From: Anaerolineaceae bacterium UBA5224
GTDB taxonomy: Bacteria; Chloroflexota; Anaerolineae; Anaerolineales; Anaerolineaceae
DNA: 20,618 nt
Direction: 5' to 3'
NCBI GenBank assembly: GCA_002409365.1
Contig: DHUW01000100.1
Location: 1 to 20,618 of the forward strand
Of the stretch, positions 7,325 to 15,117 are shown piece by piece. The notes beneath the pieces were generated by a model. The model ran no database searches. It saw nothing but the letters and a program-made list of their open reading frames with translations, and was not told the DNA's origin. The position numbers and the translations under genes are program-made. Each line of letters opens with the position of its first letter. The stretch's first letter is position 1.

Positions 7325-8329
7325 CTAAAGATTGAAATTTTTCTGATAGCCTTCAAGCAAGTTTTCAGACCGTTCAACAAATTGATCCAAGTCGCTCAAC
7401 AGGGTTTCACGTTTATCGTCCTGGAATCCGAGGGAAGCTAAAAACCCTTTCCATCTTCGATGGTCTGTTGGTTCGTCCAGGCAGGTCATGGCTTGCTGCC
7501 AGGTTTCAACCATAGGCCAGAGCACGGCATGTAGAGACCCGCTTTCCGCCATAGCATCCACGCTCTGTAAAAAGTAAGCTTTTCTGACCCTCGAAATATT
7601 GAGCGGACAATCGCTTTGCCTATTAGCAGCTTCGAGAGTTTCTTCCCACAGCGGACGCCATTGTGCGAAAAGCTCCTCACTCATGTTTTCATTGCCCAGC
7701 AAGCGGGTCAGCTCGCCGACAAGAGGCAGTTGTTCCAATGTTTCTGCGCGGTTGGTGAAATCGAACATGAAACGACGGGTGGTCAGAGCTGGTCCATTCA
7801 GGCAGGCAATGGCATTAGCAGCAGCTCCGACCGCTTTGAAATAGAGTGCGATCCAGGCTTCCCAGGAAACTTCCTGGGGGTCGTCCAGGTCGAACCACAG
7901 TCGGCGGGCGTTTTCGGCGAACTGCTGGGCACGACCATAGACGTTTTCCGGACTGTCAAAGCGGGCGCTGACACTTGCTTGGATAAATTCAAGCCAATGA
8001 TCCTTATCGTAAAGAATATTTTGGTGATTGCAAATGGCGAAACCAATCCAGGGGTTCTGGCGTAAGCGCCGGTGATAGGTATAGAAAGACTGATGGTGGT
8101 GTTCGATATCGAGAGAAATCTCGTAAGTCACACGCAGCACTTCCCGTTTGAGCAGAGGTTCTTCTTTGTGGACAAAAGTCAGATCAATATCTGTGCTTCC
8201 ACCCAGCAGAGGATCACCCTCTGAAACTGAACCCATCAGATAGACTGCCACCAGGTCTTTTTCTCTGCGGATTCGCTTGTCGACATGTTCTTTTGCAATT
8301 TTGACCAGCATTTCCTGCGTGATTCTCAC
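7325..8329 (-). CDS. Polymerase-beta-type nucleotidyltransferase domain protein of unknown target
   Basis: The 334-residue protein has an N-terminal nucleotidyltransferase core: GS at 33-34, then SEGDPLLGGSTDIDL (36-50), which provides the Asp-x-Asp pair D47/D49, and a third acidic position in ISLDIEH (71-77). The metal-binding acids of the superfamily are therefore present. The rest (about 90-334) is mostly helical and Trp-rich, and I do not recognise it as a specific family; it may be a substrate-recognition domain. The start is GTG, with AGGAG five bases upstream. It follows the deoxynucleoside kinase stop by eight bases, so the two genes are surely co-transcribed, which hints at a nucleotide-linked job. 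An adenylyltransferase acting on a small molecule or protein is possible but not shown. Confidence 0.75.
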   Translation of the reverse strand: MRITQEMLVKIAKEHVDKRIRREKDLVAVYLMGSVSEGDPLLGGSTDIDLTFVHKEEPLLKREVLRVTYEISLDIEHHHQSFYTYHRRLRQNPWIGFAICNHQNILYDKDHWLEFIQASVSARFDSPENVYGRAQQFAENARRLWFDLDDPQEVSWEAWIALYFKAVGAAANAIACLNGPALTTRRFMFDFTNRAETLEQLPLVGELTRLLGNENMSEELFAQWRPLWEETLEAANRQSDCPLNISRVRKAYFLQSVDAMAESGSLHAVLWPMVETWQQAMTCLDEPTDHRRWKGFLASLGFQDDKRETLLSDLDQFVERSENLLEGYQKNFNL

Positions 8330-8337
8330 GAGAACTC

Positions 8338-8973
8338 CTATTCCAGGGGCAAGCTTTGCTGATAAGGTGCCAGGTGCAGTGCTTGTTTGATACGGTTGGT
8401 GATGTAATCGAGGTGATCAGGCACACCAATAATATTTAACTGGTCGGTCTCAATGGTCAAGACCCGTCCTTGCCATTTATCCTGGCTGAAAAAATGATCA
8501 TAGGCTTCCATTAATTCACCAATGTAGGCGGGATCCATATTGCGCTCATACGAGCGGTCACGGTGGGCGATGCGGTTCATCAAAGTTTCCAGGCTGGCTT
8601 TGAGATAGACTACCAGATCTGGACTGGGGATTTTGTCCGCCAGGGCAGAATGTACCTTATGATAGACCTCCAGTTCATCACCAGTGATGTTGATTCCGGC
8701 GAAAAGGGCATCTTTATCGAAGGTATAGTCAGATATGACAGTTTTACCGGCAGCCAGTGCACTGGGAATGACTTTGTTTTGCTGATGGTAACGGCTCATC
8801 AGGAAGAAGATCTGGGTCTGGAAGGCATAACGGTCACGGTCGCTGTAAAAACTGCTCAAAAAAGGGTTTTCTTCAAAGACTTCCAAAAGGACTTCAGCTT
8901 CAAAAGTTGGCTGAAGCAAACGCGCCAATGTAGTTTTACCGACCCCTATAACACCTTCAATAGCAAGATACAT
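8338..8973 (-). CDS. Deoxynucleoside kinase (dGK/dAK/dCK type)
   Basis: The 211-residue protein has the layout of bacterial deoxynucleoside kinases, which phosphorylate salvaged deoxynucleosides to dNMPs. GVIGVGKT (7-14) is the P-loop. EENPFL (34-39) carries the catalytic/sugar-contact Glu and its following motif. SDYTFDKD (81-88) matches the DR/DK substrate motif of Bacillus-type deoxyguanosine/deoxyadenosine kinases. HRDRSYE (137-143) is the Arg-rich lid. The length is normal. The ATG is preceded by GGAG nine bases upstream. It is followed at once by the nucleotidyltransferase gene, and a 62-bp gap separates it from the ABC ATPase gene upstream. The base specificity cannot be told from sequence alone. 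Confidence 0.88.
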   Translation of the reverse strand: MYLAIEGVIGVGKTTLARLLQPTFEAEVLLEVFEENPFLSSFYSDRDRYAFQTQIFFLMSRYHQQNKVIPSALAAGKTVISDYTFDKDALFAGINITGDELEVYHKVHSALADKIPSPDLVVYLKASLETLMNRIAHRDRSYERNMDPAYIGELMEAYDHFFSQDKWQGRVLTIETDQLNIIGVPDHLDYITNRIKQALHLAPYQQSLPLE

Positions 8974-9007
8974 AAATAATCACTCCACGATGAGATTAGG
9001 AGTTAAA

Positions 9008-9016
9008 ACTATACCA
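9008..9016 (-). promoter_or_regulatory. Possible extended -10 promoter element before the deoxynucleoside kinase
   Basis: The minus strand reads TGGTATAGT, which fits an extended -10 (TGnTATAAT) with one mismatch, 34 bases before the kinase ATG. No convincing -35 hexamer lies 16-18 bases upstream. The site could give the kinase/nucleotidyltransferase pair its own promoter, apart from the ABC operon. Confidence 0.3.
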
Positions 9017-9035
9017 TAAAGGCAAATCTGAAGAT

Positions 9036-9809
9036 TTAAATCCTCAGATGTTCATGAAGGGTGGCTGCTGCCTGGGCGAATTCGGGAGTATAGCGCAGCT
9101 CTTCATCCCGCGGGCGGGCCAGCTCAACTGGCAGGTCGAGAACTATGCCCTGCGGAAAGCCTGCCAATACCAAAACACGGTCAGACAGAAAAACCGCTTC
9201 TGGAATTGAGTGGGTCACCATCAGGATAGTTTTACGTTTTTCGTTCCAAATTCGCAGCAACTCTTCGCTCATGCGCTCGCGGGTCAGTTCGTCCAGAGAG
9301 CCAAAAGGCTCATCCAGAAACAAAATATCAGGGTCCTGCACCAGTGAACGCGCAATTGCTACTCGTTGCGCCATCCCACCGGAAAGCTCGTGAGGCCAGG
9401 ACTTCTCAAAACCCTGCAGCCCGGTCAGTTCAATCATCTCTTTAACTTTTGAATTGATTTCTACCTGCGGTATGTGGTCAAGTTCCAGCGGCAATGCTAT
9501 ATTTTGTTCCAGAGTTCGCCAGGGCATCAGGTTGGCGTTTTGAAAAACTATGCCAGTGCGGGGTGTCCGCCCATGTACTTCAGGGAACTCGATTGAGCCA
9601 GATTCAAGCGGAATTAAACCTGTCAAAGCTCGCAGAAGCGTACTTTTGCCACTGCCAGAGGGACCGATAAGGCAGGCGAACTCGTTTTTTTTGAGGTTAA
9701 AGCAGACATTGTCCAAAACCTGCAGCACGCCGTCAGTTTCCCTGAAACTGACTTTCAGGTTCTGGACAACCAGGGAGTATTCAGGGGAGGAATTCATTGG
9801 TGTAAACAT
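9036..9809 (-). CDS. ABC importer ATP-binding protein, nitrate/sulfonate/taurine (SsuB/TauB) family
   Basis: This ATPase powers import through the permease encoded at 10768-11577. In 257 residues it shows Walker A GPSGSGKST (49-57), the Q-loop Gln90, signature LSGGMAQR (142-149), Walker B ILFLDEPFGSLD (162-173) and the H-loop His200. The Walker B and D-loop form LDEPFGSLD is typical of the SsuB/TauB/ThiZ group. The first ATG (9809) overlaps the preceding lipoprotein gene by 29 bases and lacks an evident ribosome binding site. The ATG at residue 5 (9797) is an alternative, with AGGA twelve bases upstream. It is the last gene of the permease > binding protein > ATPase set. The substrate is not known. 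Confidence 0.9.
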   Translation of the reverse strand: MFTPMNSSPEYSLVVQNLKVSFRETDGVLQVLDNVCFNLKKNEFACLIGPSGSGKSTLLRALTGLIPLESGSIEFPEVHGRTPRTGIVFQNANLMPWRTLEQNIALPLELDHIPQVEINSKVKEMIELTGLQGFEKSWPHELSGGMAQRVAIARSLVQDPDILFLDEPFGSLDELTRERMSEELLRIWNEKRKTILMVTHSIPEAVFLSDRVLVLAGFPQGIVLDLPVELARPRDEELRYTPEFAQAAATLHEHLRI

Positions 9810-10755
9810 CCTGAATATTCAGTTGATTTTTCATCAAGCCAATTTTGAGCAACACATTCATCATATTGGTCCAGCGCAAGTCTTGCTCTTCCTTGGTTTC
9901 GGTTGTTAATTGCCAGTGGCTGATCGATTCTTTTAAGACCTCTTTCTGAACGGGGGCGACTTCATCGGTCAGGTTTTCAATAAATTTTTGGCTGATCGTC
10001 CAGGCTTCTTCCGGGTTGGCTGCAGTGTATTCCAGACCTTTTCGGAACGCCTGTACCATTTTCTGTACTAAATCAGGGTTGTTTTCAATCGTGGTTTCGT
10101 TGGTGACAATGCAGTTACCAACCAGGTCGATGTAATCCTTAACGGCGATCACGTTAATTTCATAACCGCGTGATCGCAGTTGCACCGGCTCGTTTGCCAG
10201 GTAAACCACAACCGCGTCCACGGTACCGCTGACCAGACTTTCAACCTGGGTAAAACCTATCGACACCAGTTGGTAATCATCATCATCCAAGCCGTTTTCT
10301 GCAGCCAGCGCTTCCATCCCGATGTAATTGGCACCATACAATCCTGGCAAACCGATATCTTTGCCTACCAGGTCTGAGGGTTGGCTGATCCCTGATTCTT
10401 TGAGCGAAGCCACGCCAACCGGATAATCCTTGTACCAGGCGGACACAGATACTACTGGCAGCCCTTGCTCCCGGCTGAGCAAAATCTGTTCTCCGGAAGC
10501 CACCATAAATTGTTGATGGTTTGAGCCAACCAAAGCGACCATGTCGGCTTCATTGCCATAAGCAAGATCAACCTCCAAACCTTCTTCCGCAAAGAAACCC
10601 TTGTGGATTGCAACATAAAATGGTGCAAACTGGATGTTTGGGACGTAGGTTAGATTAAATGTGATCTTCTCAAGTCCATCGCTGTTGCTGGGCTGACAGG
10701 CTGAAAGCACCATGAGTGCTATAAAAATTGTTAAAATGATGACTGTTTTTTTCAA
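9781..10755 (-). CDS. NMT1/THI5-like ABC transporter substrate-binding lipoprotein
   Basis: The 324-residue protein carries a lipoprotein signal (hydrophobic 4-16, lipobox LSAC 17-20), so mature Cys20 should be lipid-anchored outside the membrane. The body fits the NMT1/THI5-like (SsuA/ThiY) fold: FNLTYVPNIQFAPFYVAIHKG (an early strand-helix run near 33-53), ASGEQILLSREQGLPVVSVSA and the IGLPGLYG hinge loop. ThiY and the riboflavin-binding RibY share this kind of N-terminal pattern, so a vitamin or pyrimidine precursor is a reasonable guess, but the ligand is undetermined. The start is TTG, with CGGAG about five bases upstream. It lies 12 bases after the permease gene and overlaps the ATPase gene. 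Confidence 0.88.
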   Translation of the reverse strand: MKKTVIILTIFIALMVLSACQPSNSDGLEKITFNLTYVPNIQFAPFYVAIHKGFFAEEGLEVDLAYGNEADMVALVGSNHQQFMVASGEQILLSREQGLPVVSVSAWYKDYPVGVASLKESGISQPSDLVGKDIGLPGLYGANYIGMEALAAENGLDDDDYQLVSIGFTQVESLVSGTVDAVVVYLANEPVQLRSRGYEINVIAVKDYIDLVGNCIVTNETTIENNPDLVQKMVQAFRKGLEYTAANPEEAWTISQKFIENLTDEVAPVQKEVLKESISHWQLTTETKEEQDLRWTNMMNVLLKIGLMKNQLNIQDVYTNEFLP

Positions 10756-10767
10756 AATTACTCCGTG

Positions 10768-11577
10768 TTATATCTCTTGCCAGGTCTGCCACTTCAAGGC
10801 GCGCCGCTCGAGGAATAAGACAATACTATACAGACTGGCAGCCAGGAAAATCAGGCTGAACACAGCTACAAAAACAAGCGCAGTGTCATATTGACCGCGC
10901 CCAAGGTTGATCAGGTAGCCTAATCCACGGTCAGAACCAACCAACTCACCCACAATTGCGCCAATTACCGAGAGGGTGGCACCTACACGCAATCCGCCCA
11001 GGAGAACAGGTAACGACGCTGGGATTTCCAGGTAATGCAAAATCTGCCATTTGCTGGCTTTGAAAGAGTCCATCAGCTCACGCAAATCTTGCGAGACCTG
11101 ACGCATACCTACCAGCACATTAACTAAAACCGGAAAGAAAACAGTCAATGAACAAATGAGCACCTTGGAAAATAAACCAGGTCCGAACCAGATGATGATC
11201 AGGGGCGCAATTGCCACCACAGGGACCGACTGGCTGCCAACCAGAAAAGGCGACATAATTTTTTCGAGTACAGGCGTTTTTGAGAGGACATATCCCAGAA
11301 CGGATGCGGTCACGCTTCCGAAAAATAAGCCCAGGGCAAGCTCAAGCAGGGTGTAAGAAGTGTTGTGCCACCACATGCCATTGTTTAATACTTCAAGAAA
11401 CTTTGCCCAAACGATTGCCGGGCTGGGCAAAATGAAGGTGGGCAGGTCCAGCAGAAAATAAAGCAACTGCCAGATTCCCAGGAAGATAAGTAAAGAAATC
11501 AGCGGCAAGATCCAGCGCTGATGGGTAACCCTTTGCCAGGAAGGGCTTTCTTGTTGAGTTCTCGTTCGTGTTGCCAT
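10768..11577 (-). CDS. ABC transporter permease, SsuC/TauC/ThiX family
   Basis: This 269-residue inner-membrane permease has about six hydrophobic segments and the EAA-type cytoplasmic loop LMDSFKASKWQILHYLEIPASLP, about two thirds of the way along. That loop contacts the ATPase. The start is placed at the ATG of MATRTRT, which has AGGA eight bases upstream. The open frame continues 60 codons further upstream, but that stretch is rich in Cys, Pro and Phe, unlike a permease N-terminus, and holds no family similarity. It is the first gene of the three-gene importer. The upstream region 11578-11895 carries phased repeats that may regulate it. Confidence 0.88.
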   Translation of the reverse strand: MATRTRTQQESPSWQRVTHQRWILPLISLLIFLGIWQLLYFLLDLPTFILPSPAIVWAKFLEVLNNGMWWHNTSYTLLELALGLFFGSVTASVLGYVLSKTPVLEKIMSPFLVGSQSVPVVAIAPLIIIWFGPGLFSKVLICSLTVFFPVLVNVLVGMRQVSQDLRELMDSFKASKWQILHYLEIPASLPVLLGGLRVGATLSVIGAIVGELVGSDRGLGYLINLGRGQYDTALVFVAVFSLIFLAASLYSIVLFLERRALKWQTWQEI

Positions 11578-11750
11578 TTGTTTCGTCCTAATTGTAAAGG
11601 TTTTTGGATAAGGATGGGAAGAGAAACAAGGACCACCAGCAAAATCCATTTTATTGTGGGGGAAGCAAGCCTGCTGGACAGTCAAAAAAAATTGTATGGT
11701 AAGGCCATATATCCATCCGCTGAGCTTCAAGCAGATTGCCTTTCTGGATG

Positions 11751-11810
11751 GGAGCAAGCCCCCACCCTACGGAGCAAGTCCATACCGAGTTGAGCAAGTA
11801 CTCACCAATA
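11751..11810. repeat. Three degenerate 20-bp tandem repeats with GAGCAAG core
   Basis: GGAGCAAGCC (11751), GGAGCAAGTC (11771) and TGAGCAAGTA (11791) start exactly 20 bp apart. They are separated by looser 10-bp halves that share a C-rich (CC/CACC) character. Each core can fold into a short hairpin with the GCAAG (or CTTGC on the minus strand) in the loop, for instance TATGGA/TCCGTA and GGGTGGG/CCCATCC on the minus strand. The repeats may be phased operator sites on duplex DNA or a three-hairpin leader RNA of the ABC importer. They do not match a riboswitch class I know. Confidence 0.6.
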
Positions 11811-11880
11811 ATACATACCCTTACCTCAGTCCTGTACCGGTTGTTTATCTTCAAACTGGTATTTGGAGACTAATTCCGAC

Positions 11881-11886
11881 TATAAT
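11881..11886 (+). promoter_or_regulatory. Candidate -10 element TATAAT for nadK
   Basis: A perfect TATAAT ends ten bases before the proposed nadK ATG (11896). Transcription would then start at about 11893-11896, making the mRNA leaderless or nearly so. This fits the absence of any Shine-Dalgarno sequence before the possible nadK starts. No good -35 hexamer is visible at the right distance, so the element is tentative. Confidence 0.35.
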
Positions 11887-11895
11887 ACTTCCAAG

Positions 11896-12774
11896 ATGTC
11901 TCTTTCACCTTTTCGCCCCCAAAACGTTATGTTGATGCCCAATGTTGCCGTTCCAAAAGCGAATGCTTTGGCGGACCAGGTCCGAACCTTTTTAACGAAA
12001 GCGGACATCGCTGTTAGAACTTTTCACTACGATTTCGAAAACCCCGGCATCGTTCCAGACCTGCAAGGTATCGACCTGCTGATTGTCATCGGTGGTGATG
12101 GCAGCCTGCTCAGGGCGGGTCATTTTTGTGCGCCCCTGGGCATTCCTTTACTCGGTATTCGATCAGGACGGCTGGGTTTTTTGGTCGAACTGAATGAGTC
12201 TGAACTGGAGCAAAATCTCGGAAGACTGATCAAGGCGGATTATCGTCTTGAACGTCGCTTGATGCTTGAGACTGAATTATTCTCTACTAACAAGCTCAAA
12301 TGTTCCTGGGATGTGATCAACGAGGCGGTCGTCTGCAGAGGCAGCGATGTGCACCCGATCGAAGTACGCATAGACCTGAACGAAGGCTACCTGAACTCGT
12401 ACATCGCCGACGGAGTCATCGTATCCACCGCGACCGGTTCCACTGGCTACGCCCTGGCGGCTGGCGGTCCGATTTTGCCACCGGAACTGAGGAATATGCT
12501 TATATTACCCATTGCGCCGCACCTTAGCCTGGATCGGGCTGTAGTATTAGCCGAAGGCGCAAAAGTAAATCTCTATCCGGCCATCAAACACGATGTGGTC
12601 ATCAGTATTGACGGGATGGATCCAGTTTTACTTAATGATGGTGATCGCGTACATATCCAGGCTAATGAACATTCTTTATACATGGTCCGCTTTGGAGAGC
12701 CAAACTACTTTTATCGCAACCTGGCTGCAGTGATGCAGCGAAATCCAATTCTTAAGACAGACAAGCATGACTGA
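11896..12774 (+). CDS. nadK: NAD kinase
   Basis: NadK phosphorylates NAD+ to NADP+ in the cytoplasm. From the chosen ATG the protein has 292 residues, normal for the family. GGDGSLLRA (66-74) is the GGDG catalytic/nucleotide motif. NEAVVCRG (142-149) matches the conserved NExxxxRG. DGVIVSTATGSTGYALAAGG (172-191) is the hallmark glycine-rich NAD-binding segment. The ATG at 11896 leads directly into the first strand (NVMLMPN). An in-frame TTG at 11863 would add 11 unremarkable residues. No ribosome binding site precedes any candidate, and a TATAAT sits just upstream. The stop overlaps the next gene by eight bases. Together with nadE and nadD-pncC, it makes three NAD(P) genes in this window. Confidence 0.93.
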   Translation: MSLSPFRPQNVMLMPNVAVPKANALADQVRTFLTKADIAVRTFHYDFENPGIVPDLQGIDLLIVIGGDGSLLRAGHFCAPLGIPLLGIRSGRLGFLVELNESELEQNLGRLIKADYRLERRLMLETELFSTNKLKCSWDVINEAVVCRGSDVHPIEVRIDLNEGYLNSYIADGVIVSTATGSTGYALAAGGPILPPELRNMLILPIAPHLSLDRAVVLAEGAKVNLYPAIKHDVVISIDGMDPVLLNDGDRVHIQANEHSLYMVRFGEPNYFYRNLAAVMQRNPILKTDKHD

Positions 12775-13303
12775 ATCACACGAACATGAACCCGAAATTG
12801 ATGGTGAAAATTCTGACGGTACGCCGGTTTTGCGCTGTAATCGCTGCGGCAAACCGATCACCCCAGAAACGGCCGTTTTGACGCCTACCGGTTATCGCTG
12901 CCAGGATTGCATCCGACAACAACAAAAAAACTTTGATACTACCAAGGGTTTGGATGTGTTGATCGGTTTTCTGATTGCTGGGGTTATCTCTTTTGCTGGC
13001 AGCTGGTTCGTCCCAAGGCTGGGTTTCTTTACCATTCTTATTGCACCGGGTCTTGGATCTCTGATCTATCGTGCGGTTCGGCTTGCGGTTAACAAGCGAC
13101 GCAGTAAAGCACTGAATAGTGCCATTCTCGCTGGAGCGCTGATCGGCAGCATTCCGCTGCTCTTTCCCCAGGTTATCAATATAATGAGTATGCCCTCTGC
13201 AATGTTGTCTCTTGGCAATCTTACTCCCCTTATCTGGCGTACGATTTACACTGTATTGGTGGCCACCACTGCGTATGCTCAGACGAAAGGTATCCGCATT
13301 TGA
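12767..13303 (+). CDS. Small zinc-ribbon membrane protein, unknown function
   Basis: I do not recognise a named family for this 178-residue protein. It has an acidic N-terminus, then a zinc-ribbon or B-box-like finger with C24xxC27 and C45xxC48. Three or four hydrophobic segments follow (about 62-80, 84-103, 117-137, 150-170), with a basic loop NKRRSK (109-114) between the second and third. The N-terminal finger probably sits in the cytoplasm. The start overlaps the nadK stop by eight bases, and recN begins seven bases after its stop, so the three genes form one transcription unit. A link to NADP or repair cannot be claimed from position alone. Confidence 0.8.
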   Translation: MTESHEHEPEIDGENSDGTPVLRCNRCGKPITPETAVLTPTGYRCQDCIRQQQKNFDTTKGLDVLIGFLIAGVISFAGSWFVPRLGFFTILIAPGLGSLIYRAVRLAVNKRRSKALNSAILAGALIGSIPLLFPQVINIMSMPSAMLSLGNLTPLIWRTIYTVLVATTAYAQTKGIRI

Positions 13304-13309
13304 GGTAAT

Positions 13310-15037
13310 ATGCTGCGAGAGTTACATATCCAGAATTTTGCGATCATTACCGACCTGACCCTGAAATTCGAGCCTGGACTGGTGGTTTTAACAGGGGAAA
13401 CCGGTGCCGGCAAATCCATTATCCTGGATGCTCTCAGTGCTGTATTAGGAGCCCGTGTTGACACAGGGTTTGTGCGTGCAGGTACCAGTCAGGCGTATGT
13501 TGAAGCTCTGTTTGACATGGACGATGTCACCCTGGAAGGGTTGCGTCCACTGTTGGAACAGGAAGGGTTGCTGGAAGATGGACGACAGCTTGCCTTATCT
13601 CGTGAGATCCGCGCAGAAGGACGTTCGATTGCGCGTGTGAACGGACGCAGTGTCAACCTGGGGATTCAATCTGATATCGGTGCTGCCCTGGTGGATGTGC
13701 ACGGTCAATCTGAACACCTTTCTCTTCTCAAAGTGAGAAGCCATCGCGAATTGCTGGATCGCTTCGCAAGTAATTCTGCCTTGTTGCAGGATTACCAGGA
13801 GAATTACCATGCCTGGTCTGCACTTGAAGAGGAACTGACACAACTAAAACGAATCCAGGCAAATGCAGACGAGCGTGCTGACATCTTGCGTTACCAGATT
13901 GGACAAATCGAAGCAGCAAAGATCAAGGCGGACGAAGAAGAAGCCCTCTTAAAGGAAAGAATGCGTCTGGCAAATGCAGAGACTCTGAGCCGTTATTCGC
14001 AGTCAGCCTTGCAGACCCTTGACGAAAGCTCACCAGATACCAGCGCTGTCACTGACCTGCTTGGCACGGTCTCGCATGACCTTGAAGCTCTTGCAAAAAT
14101 TGATCCCCAGATGCAGAACCTGGCAGATCAGGCGGAAGAAGCTTTGAGTAGTTTGACTGATATAGCCTACGAATTACGCAGCTATAACGAACAAATCGAA
14201 TTCAACCCTGCCCGGTTGGACCAAATTGAGGTACGCATCGATTTGCTCAACTCGCTTAAAAAGAAGCATGGCGGCAGCCTTTCTTCTGTTCTTGACTTTT
14301 ATTCGAATGCGCAAGAAGAGTTGGATAAAATCGAAGGTGTAGAGGGGCAGATAAACGAAGTCGAAACAAAAATCACCCAAGTTAAGGAAACGCTTGCCGA
14401 AAAGGCCTTGAGAATAAGCGAGAGTCGTATACAAGCAGCTGGTGAGATGTCTTCTCAGATGGAAGAACAACTTGCTCGCTTAGAAATGCGAAAAGCACGG
14501 CTAAAGGTCCAGATCACACAGCAAGACGATCCAAATGGTCTGCCGATTGAGGATGGACTTGCATTTGATATTAATGGAATTGACAGAGTTGAGCTTCTGA
14601 TCGAGACGAATCCGGGTGAAGGGTTTAAACCCCTCGTAAAAATAGCCTCTGGAGGAGAGACTTCGCGCCTGATGCTGGCTTTGAAAGAAGTTCTGGCAGA
14701 AGCTGACCAAATACCCACACTGGTTTTTGATGAGATCGACAGTGGTATAGGCGGTCGGGTTGGTATGACTGTAGGTACTATGCTTTGGCAATTGGGAAGA
14801 CACCACCAGGTTATGTGTGTGACCCATTTGCCCCAATTAGCTGCTTTTGGAGACCAGCATTTCAAGGTCGACAAGCAAACGATTGATGATCGCACAATCA
14901 CGCAGGTACGAGAAATGACAGGAGATTCACGCGTAATTGAATTGGCTGAAATGCTTGGCTCTCCTGGGCAACAAAGTTTACAAACAGCTAAAGAATTGCT
15001 TACTTCTGTGCGAAAGATTACGGGTACAATTTTGTAA
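13310..15037 (+). CDS. recN: DNA repair protein RecN
   Basis: RecN is an SMC-like ATPase that acts on double-strand breaks in recombination repair. The 575-residue protein is slightly longer than the E. coli one. It shows Walker A TGETGAGKS (28-36), a long coiled-coil centre (about 160-380), the ABC signature SGGETSRLMLALK (447-459) and Walker B LVFDEIDSGIGG (471-482, with D474/E475). GHTHLPQ-type sequence VTHLPQLAAFGD follows near 505, where the H-loop is expected. GAGG lies four to five bases before the ATG. The gene follows the zinc-ribbon gene closely and seems to end this transcription unit, about 80 bases before glgC. All family motifs look intact. Confidence 0.96.
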   Translation: MLRELHIQNFAIITDLTLKFEPGLVVLTGETGAGKSIILDALSAVLGARVDTGFVRAGTSQAYVEALFDMDDVTLEGLRPLLEQEGLLEDGRQLALSREIRAEGRSIARVNGRSVNLGIQSDIGAALVDVHGQSEHLSLLKVRSHRELLDRFASNSALLQDYQENYHAWSALEEELTQLKRIQANADERADILRYQIGQIEAAKIKADEEEALLKERMRLANAETLSRYSQSALQTLDESSPDTSAVTDLLGTVSHDLEALAKIDPQMQNLADQAEEALSSLTDIAYELRSYNEQIEFNPARLDQIEVRIDLLNSLKKKHGGSLSSVLDFYSNAQEELDKIEGVEGQINEVETKITQVKETLAEKALRISESRIQAAGEMSSQMEEQLARLEMRKARLKVQITQQDDPNGLPIEDGLAFDINGIDRVELLIETNPGEGFKPLVKIASGGETSRLMLALKEVLAEADQIPTLVFDEIDSGIGGRVGMTVGTMLWQLGRHHQVMCVTHLPQLAAFGDQHFKVDKQTIDDRTITQVREMTGDSRVIELAEMLGSPGQQSLQTAKELLTSVRKITGTIL

Positions 15038-15117
15038 GAAACTTAACCTGGCAACCGACCAGGATTGGGACTCTTAAAAAACATTGCAAGCAAAGGTTAT
15101 TTGCATAAAGGAGAGGT

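Larger units (their letters stand above)
11578..11895. other. Divergent intergenic region between the ABC importer and nadK
   Basis: This roughly 318-bp stretch is non-coding once the permease and nadK starts are set by ribosome binding site and promoter evidence. It holds the 20-bp phased GAGCAAG repeats (11751-11810), a further AGCAAG copy near 11663-11668 and the nadK -10 element (11881-11886). I looked for TPP, FMN and cobalamin riboswitch core sequences on the minus strand and saw none. Confidence 0.6.

Noticed and set aside
11578..11757. 60-residue N-terminal extension of the ABC permease
   Set aside because: The extension has no ribosome binding site and a composition unlike permease N-termini, while the ATG at 11577 has a suitable Shine-Dalgarno sequence.
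11600..11860. TPP, FMN or cobalamin riboswitch before the ABC importer
   Set aside because: The minus strand lacks the conserved core sequences of these classes; only the GAGCAAG/CTTGC hairpins are visible.
15046..15064. Terminator between recN and glgC
   Set aside because: There is a CCTGG/CCAGG hairpin but the stem is only five pairs and no T-run follows.
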